Shown here: positions 62,644 to 64,000 of the stretch, piece by piece
Layout: every line of letters starts with the position of its first letter
How positions within the stretch are numbered: position 1 is the first letter of the stretch
Assembly: GCA_041393015.1 (NCBI GenBank)
Contig: JAWKKV010000002.1
Coordinates: forward strand, 496,001 to 560,000
Origin: JAGQYH01 sp041393015
GTDB taxonomy: Bacteria > Bacteroidota > Bacteroidia > Chitinophagales > JADIYW01
Reading direction: 5' to 3'
Length of the DNA: 64,000 nucleotides
Notes under the pieces: generated by a model
Told to the model about the DNA's origin: nothing
Databases searched by the model: none
Seen by the model: the letters and a program-made list of their open reading frames with translations, nothing else
Translations under genes and position numbers: made by a program

Positions 62644-63684
62644 TTATTTAACTGATTGTAAGTTTACACCCATTCCTTCTTTCACTAAAAGTAATCCGGT
62701 TGTAATTAGGGTATCACCAGCAGCTATACCAGATATAACATTTACCTTTTCATCCGTTCTGTTACCAATTTTAACTGTTTTTCTATGAGCTTTGCCATTA
62801 CTGTATACGTAAACCGTTTGTTCGTTAATTTCAGGAACAATAGCTTGAGTTGGCACCATTAATGCATCATTGAGATAATTAGTGGCAATAACAACTTCTG
62901 CAAAAGTACCGGGCATAATCATTTTACCCGATGGTTGCTTTAATAAAGCACGTACACTAATGGTTCTTGATGATTCCTTTATCACTGGATTAATCGCATA
63001 AATTTTGGCGTCTAAAGTATCTTTTTCAATTACAACTTTAATTGTTCCGCCTAACTTTATACTTGCTTTATGTTCTTGTGGTACTTCAAAATCAACCTTA
63101 AGTTGACTTACTTCGGTTATAGTTGTGATAACATCTCCTTCTCTTAAGTAGGCTCCTTTACTAAAATTTCGCATCCCTAACTGACCAGAAAATGGTGCTG
63201 TTACATTAGCCAAGTCAATATTTATTTCTAGCTGTTTAATACTTGATTTTAAGCTCTCCACTAATGAAAAGGCCGTTTCTATCTCTTCTTGAGTACTTCC
63301 TTCAATTTCCAACAATGCCTTTTTTCTATCAAGATCACTATTGGCAGCATCTAATTGAGCATTCAATCCTAACAACTGAGCTTTCCAGCTTCTATCATCA
63401 ATATGTACAATTGATTGACCTTTATATGTTTTTTCTCCTTCCTTAAAATGAATATCTAACACTTGACCAGAAATTGGTGATTTTAATTCCACGTTCTCAT
63501 TAGGAATAAGATTAGCTGTTATAATAATTTCATTGTTAAATGGTTCTGGAACCACTTTGTATCCTTCCACTTCTAAGGCTTTCTTAGGCGCTACTGCTTG
63601 TTGATCTTTGGCCCCTGATCCGCTGCAGCTTACTACTAAAACTGCGCTAAACACTATTAAAATATTGGTGTAAGTTTTCTTCAT
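62644..63684 (-). CDS. RND efflux periplasmic adaptor lipoprotein (HlyD/AcrA type)
   Basis: A 346-aa adaptor: lipobox VVSC (C20), barrel-sandwich domain with NVELKSPISGQVLDIHFKEG, a helical hairpin (QLLGLNAQLDAANSDLDRKK and following), ANVTAPFSGQLGMR, beta-barrel domain to ~250 and a membrane-proximal domain with VYVYSNGKAHRK. It bridges the RND pump and TolC. It begins 1 nt past the MarR-like gene stop. Confidence 0.93.
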   Translation of the reverse strand: MKKTYTNILIVFSAVLVVSCSGSGAKDQQAVAPKKALEVEGYKVVPEPFNNEIIITANLIPNENVELKSPISGQVLDIHFKEGEKTYKGQSIVHIDDRSWKAQLLGLNAQLDAANSDLDRKKALLEIEGSTQEEIETAFSLVESLKSSIKQLEINIDLANVTAPFSGQLGMRNFSKGAYLREGDVITTITEVSQLKVDFEVPQEHKASIKLGGTIKVVIEKDTLDAKIYAINPVIKESSRTISVRALLKQPSGKMIMPGTFAEVVIATNYLNDALMVPTQAIVPEINEQTVYVYSNGKAHRKTVKIGNRTDEKVNVISGIAAGDTLITTGLLLVKEGMGVNLQSVK

Positions 63685-63685
63685 A

Positions 63686-64000
63686 CTATTTTTCTGTATT
63701 TCTCTTGAATGCTTTAATTACAAATTTTGGTTCCGGTAAAGTGTTGATTGTTTTATTCAATCGCTCCATACTGTTCTTAAAATCTGATATTTCTTGTTCT
63801 GTAAAGCCTTGAAACAAAATTTCATTGGCTTGGTTGATTGCCTCTTTTATCTTAGGAAATAATTCCATCCCTTTAGGTGTAACTTCCAGCAGATGACAAC
63901 GTTTATCATGCTCATCTTGTTTTCGGATCACCAGATTCCTTTTACTTAAATAATCTACTTTACGCATTGCGGCTACTTTGTCAATTTTCAAAGCGTTTGC
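63686..64000 (-). CDS. MarR-family transcriptional regulator, 5' end outside window
   Basis: The visible 104 residues hold the second half of a winged helix: LKIDKVAAMRKVDYLSKRNLV (recognition helix), RKQDEHDKRCHLLEVTPKG (wing with the conserved Asp/Arg pair), and the C-terminal dimer helices. The frame is open to the window edge, so the gene starts beyond it; a TTG at 63991 is not the start. First gene of the efflux operon and likely its own repressor. Confidence 0.88.
   Translation of the reverse strand, partial: ANALKIDKVAAMRKVDYLSKRNLVIRKQDEHDKRCHLLEVTPKGMELFPKIKEAINQANEILFQGFTEQEISDFKNSMERLNKTINTLPEPKFVIKAFKRNTEK

Overview
The window reads as an AT-rich chromosomal segment of a free-living member of the Bacteroidota, probably Flavobacteriales-like. 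Support comes from a type IX secretion C-terminal sorting domain, a fused DAHP synthase/chorismate mutase, LytTR and ECF regulation, DUF3857 and DUF4331 proteins, many small Cys lipoproteins, and nearly no Shine-Dalgarno signals. Finer placement is not possible from sequence alone.

Layout. 1-9.4 kb: end of an aromatic amino-acid gene, then a leftward run of a TPR histidine kinase, a LytTR regulator, a T9SS cargo protein and a very large collagen/YadA-head surface protein. The last 112 residues of that protein lie in the -1 frame, after a perfect A-AAA-AAG heptamer. 9.4-15.8 kb: beta-oxidation pair (fadJ-like and thiolase) with a TetR-type palindrome upstream, then a penicillin-acylase-family hydrolase. 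16-22.9 kb: envelope proteins, an ECF sigma factor overlapping a membrane-anchored barrel-like partner, a CrtI/RetSat-type oxidoreductase and a YkuK-like protein. 23-32.5 kb: a five-gene leftward oxidation cluster (PLP-barrel protein, aldehyde dehydrogenase, GMC oxidoreductase, unknown, SET protein) divergent from an SDR plus second acylase, then AMP nucleosidase. 32.6-37.3 kb: SRPBCC protein, two DUF3857 proteins and a DUF3820 protein.

37.4-48.6 kb is an accessory defence island, all leftward: type I restriction-modification hsdR-hsdM-hsdS, directly coupled to a Septu-like pair (ptuA ATPase and ptuB HNH nuclease). ptuB is split by a 992-bp IS982-family element with 15-bp terminal repeats and a 5-bp target duplication. 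Removing the element and one duplication restores a 256-codon reading frame. Below ptuB lie a 65-aa unknown and a PemK/MazF-type toxin coupled to a 256-aa partner that does not look like a known antitoxin.

48.6-64 kb: slipin, a gene-poor stretch with broken tRNA pieces and two copies of a structured repeat, a haem-binding domain protein, alcohol dehydrogenase, transglutaminase-like protein, an ECF sigma factor without visible anti-sigma partner, mscL, a TPR lipoprotein with a two-part DUF4331 set, and a MarR-RND-TolC efflux operon that runs off the right edge.

The strongest items for follow-up are the IS-inactivated Septu module in a type I R-M operon, the toxin with an unfamiliar partner, the frameshifted giant adhesin, the sigma factor/barrel pair, and the tRNA fossil with a 20-bp repeat inserted exactly at the stem/loop junction of its T-arm.
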